Shown in pieces: positions 1 to 6,038 of a stretch of DNA of 6,336 nucleotides. The DNA is from CAYSHJ01 sp964589725 (GTDB taxonomy: Bacteria; Planctomycetota; Planctomycetia; Planctomycetales; Planctomycetaceae): NCBI GenBank assembly GCA_964589725.1, contig CAZPUJ010000124.1:1-6336 (forward strand), in the 5' to 3' direction. Numbering within the stretch: position 1 is the first letter of the stretch; each line of letters opens with the position of its first letter. The position numbers and the translations under genes were made by a program. Below the pieces are notes generated by a model that saw nothing but the letters and a program-made list of their open reading frames with translations, was not told the origin of the DNA and did not search any database.

Positions 1-67
1 CATTCACGTAGCTTGCGGCCTTGTGCCGCATCCGCTGGACGAAGAACGGCCACAAGGGCCGGAGCTA
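1..67 (-). other. Probable out-of-frame continuation of the membrane-protein gene
   Basis: On the minus strand, codons starting at 61-59 read RPLWPFFVQRMRHKAASYVN and remain open at the left edge. Third positions are G or C in 18 of 20 codons, against about half in the frame that ends at 4-6. In this alternative frame a TAG lies at 67-65, so the indel must fall between there and about 59. An imperfect inverted repeat (16-28 with 47-61) lies within this stretch. It could be a real mutation or a sequencing or assembly error. Confidence 0.55.
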
Positions 68-456
68 CTCGCAAAAAATATGTTCATGAACAAGTAGCCG
101 AAAATGATGAGCGCGATGATCGCCCAGAACGAGAACATCCCAAGTTGGAAGACGAGCATCAGGATCGGATTCGCGTCCGGATTGCTCCACGGCGACAGCT
201 CCATGAGGAACCACTCGACCAGTAGGCCGACAAGACCAAAGAGGAAGAAGTGGGCCAGGTCACGCACCGGCTCGCGGACAAACAGCCTGTCCAGGACTCG
301 GCTGGAAAAGAAGACCAACGTCAGATATGTGGGAAACAGCACGATCAAGGTGAAGACATAGCTGGGCACGTCACCGCGAAGCACGACGATGGTCAAATAC
401 TCTTCGACCGTTGCGAAGAATGATCCGACGGCGAGAAACAAGAGGAACTTTTTCAT
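4..456 (-). CDS. Small multi-pass membrane protein, unknown function, probably frameshifted at its 3' end
   Basis: A 150-residue reading frame that I do not recognise as a named family. It has four likely membrane segments at about residues 3-27, 33-51, 68-86 and 97-128, with charged stretches between them (for example RVLDRLFVREPVRD), so it is probably an inner-membrane protein. The ATG at 456-454 follows a weak GAG-containing leader. The last 20 or so residues turn abruptly into a Ser/Gly/Cys-rich tail unlike the rest. From about position 61 down to 1, a different frame reads WPFFVQRMRHKAASYV with G or C at 18 of 20 third codon positions, and stays open to the window edge. One base missing around 59-67 would explain this, so the true protein is probably longer and runs off the window. 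The product is a hypothetical membrane protein; its function is unknown. Confidence 0.7.
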   Translation of the reverse strand: MKKFLLFLAVGSFFATVEEYLTIVVLRGDVPSYVFTLIVLFPTYLTLVFFSSRVLDRLFVREPVRDLAHFFLFGLVGLLVEWFLMELSPWSNPDANPILMLVFQLGMFSFWAIIALIIFGYLFMNIFFASSSGPCGRSSSSGCGTRPQAT

Positions 457-576
457 ATCTCAATCTGTGGACGCGAACGCGTTCAATTTAAGCACGACGT
501 GGCAGAGTTGTTCCAGAGCCCATTGCTTCGCCGTCACGGCCGGCTAATTGGTCCGGTTAAGTGGTCTGTGCAGTCA

Positions 577-640
577 TACAAGCTCGACGCGCAAGCGAGA
601 GACTTCTGCGGCTTTCTCTCGCTTGCGCTTCGGGCTTGTA
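577..640. repeat. Near-perfect 26-bp inverted repeat (hairpin)
   Basis: The left arm at 577-602 and the right arm at 615-640 are reverse complements at 24 of 26 positions, separated by 12 bases. The core GCGCAAGCGAGAGA pairs perfectly with TCTCTCGCTTGCGC. There is no T-run after the stem, so it is not a standard intrinsic terminator. From memory, CAAGCCCGAAGCGCAAGCGAG-type palindromes recur in planctomycete genomes; this would need checking by search. Confidence 0.8.
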
Positions 641-1093
641 TTTGAACCAAGGTGCAGATTGAAGAATTAACCAGCCGTGATCCTGAAACGTGGCGTTTAT
701 CGGTTTGGGACTTGCCTAGAGGTAGTGGTCATGCTGTGCCGGCAAGGCGGGCGGAAAGAGTTGTCAGACCGGCGGTCGAGAGAGAGCCAGAACGCATGAA
801 GACGGCACTTGGAAGGTGCTTGTCACTTTGCGGCTCGTAACGCCCCTGGGTGTCGCGCCTGTTGCAACGATGCGACTAGCGGCGAGCATTCTGGCGAGCG
901 ATCTTGTCATCAGAGTTCCGCGTGATCTGGCGGTCGTTTCGGCCGGCGCAATTCTGAACAAGTTGGCGCGCCGGTTCTGCCGTTGGAAGGGATGACGGCG
1001 CTGACTCCGTTTCCAGCCCCTCGCACGCGGATGTCGGCCGTGGGAATGCTTCCGAATTTCCAAGGGATCGGAAGCGATTCGTTCATTCCAGCT

Positions 1094-1222
1094 CCCCACC
1101 GAGCTTGCCTCGGTGGTTCCAGGCTTTTGCACTACTGCGATGGTTCCTTTGGGCTCCGATTCGTCGGACTCCGAAACGAGTAGTGCAAAGGCCCGCGAGC
1201 CACCGGGGCAAGCCCGGTGGGG
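1094..1222. repeat. Composite palindromic element with nested hairpins (REP/BIME-like)
   Basis: The outer arms 1094-1135 and 1180-1222 are imperfect reverse complements across about 42 bases. Each arm contains its own hairpin: CCACCGAG/CTCGGTGG on the left, and CCACCGGG paired with CCCGGTGG on the right (1200-1220). Near the centre is a third hairpin, TCCGA-TTCG-TCGGA (1155-1168). The arms each carry GTAG on the inner side (1180-1183 plus strand; 1135-1132 minus strand) followed by TGCAAA. The element ends about 60 bases before the RTX gene's start codon and may lie in its 5' leader. Confidence 0.75.
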
Positions 1223-1269
1223 TGGATGACAATGACATCCCCGCCACCCAGCCTCGGCCCCCAAGCCCC

Positions 1270-1275
1270 AAGGAG
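1270..1275 (+). promoter_or_regulatory. Ribosome binding site of the RTX-repeat gene
   Basis: AAGGAG lies six bases before the ATG at 1282. This sets the start at 1282 and not at an upstream ATG at 1105, whose extension would be translated from the palindromic element. Confidence 0.8.
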
Positions 1276-1281
1276 CACGAC

Positions 1282-2952
1282 ATGTCTTTGACGTCGTGGA
1301 TTGAGTCGTTGCGCACGCGTTGTTCCGGTTGTGCGGGTTCTGCTCATCGTAGCTTGGCTCTCCAGAGCCGAGCGTCCCAACGCAGGCTCGGTTTTGGAGA
1401 GCCAAGTTACGGAGAAGTGCTCGAAGCCCGCACTCTCCTGTCGGTGTCGGCGTTGTTCTTCAACGGAACGCTGGGCATCACGGCGGACGGAGCGGACTCG
1501 ATCATCGTCCGAGCCAATGCTGGCGGCCAGGTCGAGGTGCTGGACCAGAACGGCATCCTGCCGATCGCGCCGGCGGTAGATGCGTCAGCAGTGACGAGGA
1601 TCCAGATTGCCGGCAGCGACAGCCCGAACGTGATCGACCTGCAAGGTGTCACGGCGGTGTTCACGTCGCTGAGCAGTATCGTGGTGTCAATGGGCGACGG
1701 CGCGGACTTCTACGATGGTTCGCACCAGTTCGGTGATTCAGTGCTCGGCCAGGACGGCGACGACACTATCTTCGGCGAGGGGGGCAACGACACGCTGGAT
1801 GGCGGCAACGGCAGCGACCGGATCGATGGACATACCGGCGATGACTCGATCCACGGTGGCGACGGCAACGACTCGATTGTCGGGCAGCAGGACAACGACA
1901 CGATCCTGGCGGGCAACGGTTCGGACACGGTCGACGCCGGTGACGGCAACGACAGCGTCGAAGGGAACAACGGCGAAGATTCGCTGCTCGGCGGCACAGG
2001 CAACGACACGCTCAACGGCGACGGCGGCGTCGATACGGTCTCCGGCGGCGATGGAAACGACTCGATCCTGGGCGGCGAATTGAACGACAGCCTGTCGGGC
2101 GACGCGGGGGACGATGTCCTCAACGGCCAAGCCGGTGACGACACGCTCGACGGCGGAGCGGACGACGACAGCGTGCTGGGGGGAGTTGGGAACGATTCTC
2201 TGAACGGAAGCTCTGGAAATGATTTGATCAATGGCAACGCAGGAGACGACACACTCGAAGGCGGAGCGGGCAACGATCGCATGAACGGCAACGAGGGAGA
2301 TGATTCGCTCACCGGTGGCGACGGCGACGACACGCTGCGCGGCGTCTCCGGCAACGACATGATCAGCGGCGGCATCGGCAATGACTTGATCGAAAGCGGC
2401 GATGGCAATGACACGTCGTCGGGCGATACCGGTGCCGACACGATCAGCGGCGACGCCGGCAACGATTCGCTGAGCGGTGGGACCGGAGCAGACACGCTGA
2501 CTGGCGGCGACGGCGCGGACACCATCGAGGGCGGGTCTGAATCCGATTTGCTGGCCGGCGATCTGGGCAATGACCTCATTCGCGGCGGCGACGGCAACGA
2601 TACGCTCGATGGCGGTGATGGTCTCGACACGCTGGTCGGCGGTGATGGCAACGATTCGCTGCTCGGCGGCAACGGCAACGACGGCCTGAACGGCGGTCAC
2701 GGCAACGACACGCTCAACGGCGGTGCGGGTCGCGACTCGATCTTGGGCGGCGACGGCAACGACATCCTGCTGGGCGGCGCCGACGCCGACACCTGTCTCG
2801 GCGGCGACGGCGATGACACCCTCAATGGGCAAGGCAGCACCGACCTGCTGGCCGGCAATGAAGGCAACGACGTGATTTCGGATGCAACGTCGGTCATCAA
2901 TGAAGCGTTCACATTCTCGGCAGCGGTGTTGATCGCTCTGGAGGCGTCGTAG
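1282..2952 (+). CDS. LEPR-XLL-type RTX calcium-binding repeat protein
   Basis: A 556-residue protein, probably exported and calcium-binding. The ATG at 1282 is preceded by AAGGAG at ideal spacing. Residues 1-46 form a short leader (MSLTSWIESLRTRC...), then LEARTLLS at 47-54, a variant of the LEPR-XLL motif found at the N-terminus of many large planctomycete surface or secreted proteins. Residues 55-151 form a non-repetitive region (FFNGTLGITADGADSIIVRA) typical of the domain before such repeats. Residues 152-529 are 42 consecutive nonapeptides of the form D-x-hydrophobic-x-G-G-x-G-N/D, the RTX or hemolysin-type calcium-binding beta-roll repeat. A short tail (DATSVINEAFTFSAAV...) ends at a TAG that is part of a downstream palindrome. 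Residues 23-43 are encoded by another palindrome. It is probably a surface or matrix structural protein; no catalytic domain is visible. Confidence 0.9.
   Translation: MSLTSWIESLRTRCSGCAGSAHRSLALQSRASQRRLGFGEPSYGEVLEARTLLSVSALFFNGTLGITADGADSIIVRANAGGQVEVLDQNGILPIAPAVDASAVTRIQIAGSDSPNVIDLQGVTAVFTSLSSIVVSMGDGADFYDGSHQFGDSVLGQDGDDTIFGEGGNDTLDGGNGSDRIDGHTGDDSIHGGDGNDSIVGQQDNDTILAGNGSDTVDAGDGNDSVEGNNGEDSLLGGTGNDTLNGDGGVDTVSGGDGNDSILGGELNDSLSGDAGDDVLNGQAGDDTLDGGADDDSVLGGVGNDSLNGSSGNDLINGNAGDDTLEGGAGNDRMNGNEGDDSLTGGDGDDTLRGVSGNDMISGGIGNDLIESGDGNDTSSGDTGADTISGDAGNDSLSGGTGADTLTGGDGADTIEGGSESDLLAGDLGNDLIRGGDGNDTLDGGDGLDTLVGGDGNDSLLGGNGNDGLNGGHGNDTLNGGAGRDSILGGDGNDILLGGADADTCLGGDGDDTLNGQGSTDLLAGNEGNDVISDATSVINEAFTFSAAVLIALEAS
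1349..1410. repeat. 25-bp inverted repeat inside the N-terminal coding sequence of the RTX gene
   Basis: The arms 1349-1373 and 1386-1410 match as reverse complements at 22 of 25 positions, with 12 bases between them. The three mismatches are all G opposite T, so in mRNA every position could pair (G-U wobble). The left arm contains GGCTCTCCAGAGCC, itself palindromic. The left arm begins with GTAG and the right arm (minus strand) with GTAA. It encodes residues 23-43 of the RTX protein, just before the LEARTLLS motif. Confidence 0.8.
1735..2868 (+). repeat. 42 tandem 27-bp units encoding RTX nonapeptides
   Basis: Counting by hand gives exactly 42 nine-residue units with no insertion or deletion (1,134 bases). 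The first residue is Asp in 42 of 42 units and position 3 is almost always Leu, Ile or Val; the exceptions are Met in unit 21, Ser in unit 26 and Cys in unit 40. Positions 5, 6 and 8 are mostly Gly. DNA identity between units is moderate, as expected for a diversified repeat and not a recent expansion. Even-length regularity suits a long stacked beta-roll in which turns bind calcium. Confidence 0.9.
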
Positions 2953-3029
2953 GTCAGGCTTTCCAGCCTGACCTGAACTTGCGCACGGCGTCGTTGGCCC
3001 ATTGAGTCAGCCTGGAAAGGCTGACCTAC
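2949..3029. repeat. Paired REP-like hairpins with GTAG at both outer ends
   Basis: The left hairpin AGGTCAGGCT-TTCC-AGCCTGACCT (2951-2974) is a perfect 10-bp stem. The right hairpin GTCAGCCT-GGAA-AGGCTGAC (3006-3025) is a perfect 8-bp stem. The two hairpins are inverted copies of each other, differing at a few bases, and about 30 bases apart. GTAG occurs at 2949-2952 on the plus strand and at 3029-3026 on the minus strand, just outside each stem. This layout matches bacterial REP/BIME elements. The TAG of the left GTAG is the stop codon of the RTX gene. No T-run follows, but the hairpins could still slow transcription or protect RNA ends. Confidence 0.8.
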
Positions 3030-3068
3030 GGAATCAACGAGGCGTTTGCGTTCACGGCGGCGGTTGTG
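3030..3068 (+). pseudogene. Diverged second copy of the RTX protein C-terminal tail
   Basis: Right after the palindrome pair the DNA reads GINEAFAFTAAVV, matching the tail VINEAFTFSAAVL that ends the RTX protein just before the palindrome. The DNA also aligns (ATCAAcGAgGCGTTtgCgTTC against ATCAAtGAaGCGTTcaCaTTC). The frame differs from that of the RTX gene but is the same as that of the downstream amidohydrolase and stays open into it. It looks like a remnant of a duplicated or interrupted RTX gene end. There is no start codon or ribosome site of its own. Confidence 0.55.
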
Positions 3069-3114
3069 GCAAGTTCACTCGCCACGGCGGACGACTGCCT
3101 TTACGCTGTTCTCC

Positions 3115-3122
3115 GGAAGGAG
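3115..3122 (+). promoter_or_regulatory. Ribosome binding site of the amidohydrolase gene
   Basis: GGAAGGAG ends six bases before the ATG at 3129. This supports that start over the in-frame GTG at 3066, which falls inside the duplicated RTX tail. Confidence 0.85.
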
Positions 3123-3128
3123 ACTCCC

Positions 3129-4313
3129 ATGCAAGTCGAGCCGCGATTGAAAGCACTGCATTCCGAAATGACGGCGTGGCGGCGCGAGTTACACGCACAT
3201 CCGCAGACGGCGTTTGAAGAGACGTTCGCGTCCGAGTTCATCGCCTCGAAGTTACAGGCTTGGGGCATCGCGACACATCGCGGCCTCGCCACGACGGGCG
3301 TCGTGGGGACGGTTCGAGGAAAGGCGTCCGGCGGGACTGGCTCCGTGCGCAGCGTTGGCTTGCGAGCGGACATCGATGCGCTCGACATCACGGAGCAGAA
3401 CGACGTGCCGTATCGCTCGCAGATTCCCGGCAAGATGCACGCTTGCGGGCACGACGGGCACACGACGATGTTGCTCGGTGCGGCGAAGTATTTGGCGGAG
3501 ACTCGTCACTTTGCCGGCACCGTTCACGTGATCTTTCAACCCGCCGAGGAAAACGAAGGGGGCGGGCGCGTGATGGTCGAAGAGGGATTGTTCGATCAGT
3601 TCCCGTGCGACGCGATCTTCGGCCTGCACAACTGGCCGGGAATGCCGATTGGTCAGTTCGCGGTCTGCTCCGGACCGATTATGGCGGCGTTTGATGTGTT
3701 CGAGATCAAGGTGCGCGGTCACGGCTGTCACGCGGCGATGCCACATCTGGGCATTGATCCGATCGTCGCGGCGGCTCAGATCGTCTCCGCATTGCAGACG
3801 ATTGCCAGCCGCAACGTGAATCCGCTCGATCAAGTCGTGCTGAGCATCACTCAGTTTCACGGCGGCGATACTTGGAATGTCATCCCGACCGAGGTCATGT
3901 TGCGCGGCACCGTGCGGACGTTTTGTGAGTCCGTTCAAAACCTCGTGGAAGCGAACATGAAACGGATGGTGACGGGAGTCGCTGGGTCGCTGGGTTGCTC
4001 GGCCGAGTTGGACTATCAGCGTCGTTATCCAGCGACGATCAACACTCCGACCGAGACCGACTGGGCCGGAGCGGCGGCGGATGTGATCGTGGGGGAGGGC
4101 AACGTCGATCGGAACGCGACACCCTGCATGGGTTCCGAAGATTTCGCGTTCATGCTGCAAAAGCGACCCGGTTGTTACATTTGGGCCGGAAATGGGCCTG
4201 CCGACGGTGGTCGTGTCTTGCATAATCCTCGGTACGACTTCAACGACGACCTTCTGCCGATCGGGGCAAGCTATTGGGCGCGATTGGCGGAACGCTTACT
4301 CTCACCGAGTTAA
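3129..4313 (+). CDS. M20D family amidohydrolase (hippurate hydrolase / N-acyl amino acid hydrolase type)
   Basis: A 394-residue cytoplasmic metal-dependent hydrolase, the usual length for the family. These enzymes cleave the amide bond of N-acyl amino acids or related substrates such as hippurate; which substrate applies here cannot be read from sequence. Family motifs are complete: RADIDALDITE (79-89), MHACGHDGH with likely metal ligands Cys106 and His108, FQPAEENEGGG with Glu140/Glu141 (metal and general base), GLHNWPG with His167, the dimerisation-domain GHGCHAAMPH (His201), and LHNPRYDFND with His365 near the C-terminus. No signal peptide is present. The start at 3129 has a strong GGAAGGAG site. 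The gene lies 176 bases after the RTX stop and 17 bases before the DUF1501 gene, so it probably shares a transcript with the latter. HipO-like is a fair name, but the symbol is left empty because substrate is unproven. Confidence 0.93.
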   Translation: MQVEPRLKALHSEMTAWRRELHAHPQTAFEETFASEFIASKLQAWGIATHRGLATTGVVGTVRGKASGGTGSVRSVGLRADIDALDITEQNDVPYRSQIPGKMHACGHDGHTTMLLGAAKYLAETRHFAGTVHVIFQPAEENEGGGRVMVEEGLFDQFPCDAIFGLHNWPGMPIGQFAVCSGPIMAAFDVFEIKVRGHGCHAAMPHLGIDPIVAAAQIVSALQTIASRNVNPLDQVVLSITQFHGGDTWNVIPTEVMLRGTVRTFCESVQNLVEANMKRMVTGVAGSLGCSAELDYQRRYPATINTPTETDWAGAAADVIVGEGNVDRNATPCMGSEDFAFMLQKRPGCYIWAGNGPADGGRVLHNPRYDFNDDLLPIGASYWARLAERLLSPS

Positions 4314-4316
4314 TCC

Positions 4317-4322
4317 GAGGGG
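4317..4322 (+). promoter_or_regulatory. Ribosome binding site of the DUF1501 gene
   Basis: GAGGGG begins three bases after the amidohydrolase stop codon and ends eight bases before the ATG at 4331. It favours this start over the in-frame TTG at 4274, which overlaps the previous gene. Confidence 0.75.
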
Positions 4323-4330
4323 TCCAGACG

Positions 4331-5725
4331 ATGTCCTTCAACCTTGTGCAATCGCGAAGTGGCGGCTTCTTGTCGTCAACCAAGCTGGGTCGACGGCACT
4401 TGTTGCAAGTCGGTGGCTTAGGGTTGATGGGACTGTCGCTGCCGAAGTTGCTCGAAGCGCGCGAGGCATCACCGGTGAAAGAACTCGCGGCGAAGGCCGA
4501 TCATTGCATCGTCCTGTTTTTGAACGGCGGGCCGAGCCATCTCGACATGTGGGACATGAAACCCGATGCAGCCGATGGCATTCGTGGAGAGTTTCAGCCG
4601 ATCGCGACGTCGCTGCCGGGCTATCAAGTCAGCGATCAAATGCCGAAGCTGGCGCGGCACATGCACCGCGCGACCGTCGTGAGGTCTATGCATCACGGCG
4701 TCAACAACGCGCACGCGGCTGCAGTGTATGCGGCGATGACGGGACATGATCGAGGCGAGATCGGCGGCGGCACGCGACCGACCGACTATCCATCTCCGGC
4801 GTGCGTGCTGTCGATGGTTCGCCCGCCGGAACGGGCGATCGTGCCGACGGTGCATCTGCCGTACATCACGGCCGAGGGTGCCGGTGGTCCGCCGCAACCG
4901 GGGTTCTTCGCGGGAATCCTTGGCCGCTCGAAAGACCCGCTGTTCGTGCTTCGCGATCCGAACTCACCCGAGTTCGCGATTCCGGAACTGACGCTGCTGG
5001 CCGATGTCTCGACATCCCGCCTCGCGATGCGACAAGCATTGTTTCAAGAAGTCGATCGGCAACTGAGTCAGCAACTTGGGTCGAATGCCGCGGACTCGAT
5101 GACCGGATTCCAACAGCGAGCGTTGCAACTGCTGACTTCGGAGAACACGCAGCGAGCGTTTCGCCTGTCCGACGAACCGGAGGCCGTTCGCGAGGCGTAT
5201 GGCCGGAACATCTACGGTCAGAGCACGCTGCTGGCTCGGCGGCTAATCGAAGCCGGCACGCGCATGGTCACTCTTTCATGGGCGCCCGACGCGAACGCCA
5301 CGTGGGACACGCACGGCGGAAACTTCAAGAAGCTCAAAGGGACGCTGCTGCCGCAACTCGACGCCGCGTGCTCCAGTCTGTTGACTGATCTGTCCGACCG
5401 CGGGTTGCTCGATCGAACGATCATCGCCGTGTTTGGGGACTTCGGCCGCACGCCCAAGATCAACGGCAACGACGCCGGCCGAGACCACTGGAATTACTGC
5501 TACAGCCTGATGCTCGTCGGTGGCGGTTTCAAACAAGGTTTGATCTACGGCTCCAGCGACAAGACCGGAGCTTTCCCCGCCTCCGATCCACTGATCCCCG
5601 GCGACATCATCGGCACGATCTACCACTGCCTTGGGCTGCGGCATGATCGAGAGATCTACGACCCGTCGAACCGGCCCTATCGCTTGGTGCCGACAGGCGA
5701 CGTGATCGACGCGCTCTTGGTTTGA
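4331..5725 (+). CDS. DUF1501 domain-containing protein with twin-arginine leader
   Basis: A 464-residue protein of the DUF1501 family, which is expanded in planctomycetes and related to the alkaline phosphatase/sulfatase superfamily. The N-terminus has GRRHLLQVGGLGLMGLSLP (residues 20-38), a Tat-like signal with Arg21-Arg22 and a Gly/Leu-rich core, so the protein is probably exported folded. Core motifs are LNGGPSHLDMWDMKP (64-78), WDTHGGNF (325-332), FGDFGRTPKIN (368-378) and GRDHW (383-387); the last two carry Asp and His residues expected to bind metal, by analogy with the superfamily. The C-terminus DPSNRPYRLVPTGDVIDALL is also typical. No experimentally fixed activity is known to me for this family; in planctomycetes such genes often sit beside PSD1/DUF1549 cytochrome genes, but here the neighbour is an amidohydrolase. 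The 17-base gap suggests co-transcription. Confidence 0.93.
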   Translation: MSFNLVQSRSGGFLSSTKLGRRHLLQVGGLGLMGLSLPKLLEAREASPVKELAAKADHCIVLFLNGGPSHLDMWDMKPDAADGIRGEFQPIATSLPGYQVSDQMPKLARHMHRATVVRSMHHGVNNAHAAAVYAAMTGHDRGEIGGGTRPTDYPSPACVLSMVRPPERAIVPTVHLPYITAEGAGGPPQPGFFAGILGRSKDPLFVLRDPNSPEFAIPELTLLADVSTSRLAMRQALFQEVDRQLSQQLGSNAADSMTGFQQRALQLLTSENTQRAFRLSDEPEAVREAYGRNIYGQSTLLARRLIEAGTRMVTLSWAPDANATWDTHGGNFKKLKGTLLPQLDAACSSLLTDLSDRGLLDRTIIAVFGDFGRTPKINGNDAGRDHWNYCYSLMLVGGGFKQGLIYGSSDKTGAFPASDPLIPGDIIGTIYHCLGLRHDREIYDPSNRPYRLVPTGDVIDALLV

Positions 5726-5841
5726 CTGTGCAGACACTTCCTTAAAAATGTGACTTTTCAAGTCGAATCTTCAAGGATCATTATTGGTTCTACTGGGTCT
5801 GAAGTGGCTGATGAGAACTGTCGAGGCGGTGCCGTTGTCGT

Positions 5842-5991
5842 ACTCACAAAACTAGCCCTCTCGCTCCGTGAGTGAAGATAGCCGAACGGGATGCGATGCA
5901 CATTGCGCGGCGGACTTTGAGGAATCATTCCGGGCGGATTCTTCACTCGGCTTTCCTGTCGCTTAGCGACAGGGCTAGTGCGCTTGTGAGT
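5842..5991. repeat. 150-bp composite inverted repeat with nested stems
   Basis: The outer stem pairs ACTCACAA (5842-5849) with TTGTGAGT (5984-5991). The next pairs ACTAGCCCT (5851-5859) with AGGGCTAGT (5971-5979), and an inner stem pairs GAGTGAAG (5870-5877) with CTTCACTC (5941-5948). The right side can alternatively form the strong hairpin CCTGTCGC-TTA-GCGACAGG (5955-5973). It resembles a small non-autonomous palindromic element; no transposase or target duplication is visible. Confidence 0.65.
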
Positions 5992-6038
5992 GGTTCAAGT
6001 TTGTGAGTTTGTGAGGTGCGAGCCAACCTACCATCAGA

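Larger units (their letters stand above)
457..1281. other. Gene-poor divergent intergenic region with palindromic elements
   Basis: No reading frame here has a good start, ribosome site and recognisable protein. The region lies between a leftward and a rightward gene, so it should hold promoters for both, but I could not identify -35/-10 pairs with confidence. Two palindromic elements (577-640 and 1094-1222) take up about a quarter of it. A plus-strand frame open from 726 to 992 reads partly protein-like (HEDGTWKVLVTLRLVTP) but has no credible start; it could be a decayed gene or chance. Confidence 0.6.

Noticed and set aside
59..80. Programmed -1 frameshift at the T6 run in the membrane-protein gene
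   Set aside because: A -1 slip at the run meets TAG at 67-65 almost at once, so it cannot reach the alternative frame; a simple indel explains the data better.
1105..1281. N-terminal extension of the RTX protein to an upstream ATG
   Set aside because: It would translate most of the palindromic element; the ATG at 1282 has a well-placed AAGGAG and gives a normal LEPR-XLL leader.
764..1405. 213-codon minus-strand frame
   Set aside because: It runs through two palindromic elements and the RTX leader, with no credible ribosome site or domain.
1710..2832. Long minus-strand reading frames opposite the RTX array (322 and 364 codons)
   Set aside because: They are low-complexity Ser/Pro or Val/Ala repeats that mirror the 27-base periodicity of the plus-strand array; a regular repeat with no stops on one strand readily leaves other frames open.
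1735..2868. CRISPR-like array of regular 27-base units
   Set aside because: Units are directly adjacent with no spacers and encode RTX nonapeptides in one open frame.
2949..3029. Intrinsic terminator after the RTX gene
   Set aside because: The stems are strong, but no T-run follows either hairpin.
3066..3128. GTG start giving the amidohydrolase 21 extra residues
   Set aside because: It lies in the duplicated RTX tail and lacks a ribosome site, whereas the ATG at 3129 has GGAAGGAG and fits the family length.
3252..4223. 323-codon minus-strand frame opposite the amidohydrolase
   Set aside because: The plus strand encodes a complete M20D protein with all catalytic motifs; the antisense product is Arg/His-rich and resembles no family.
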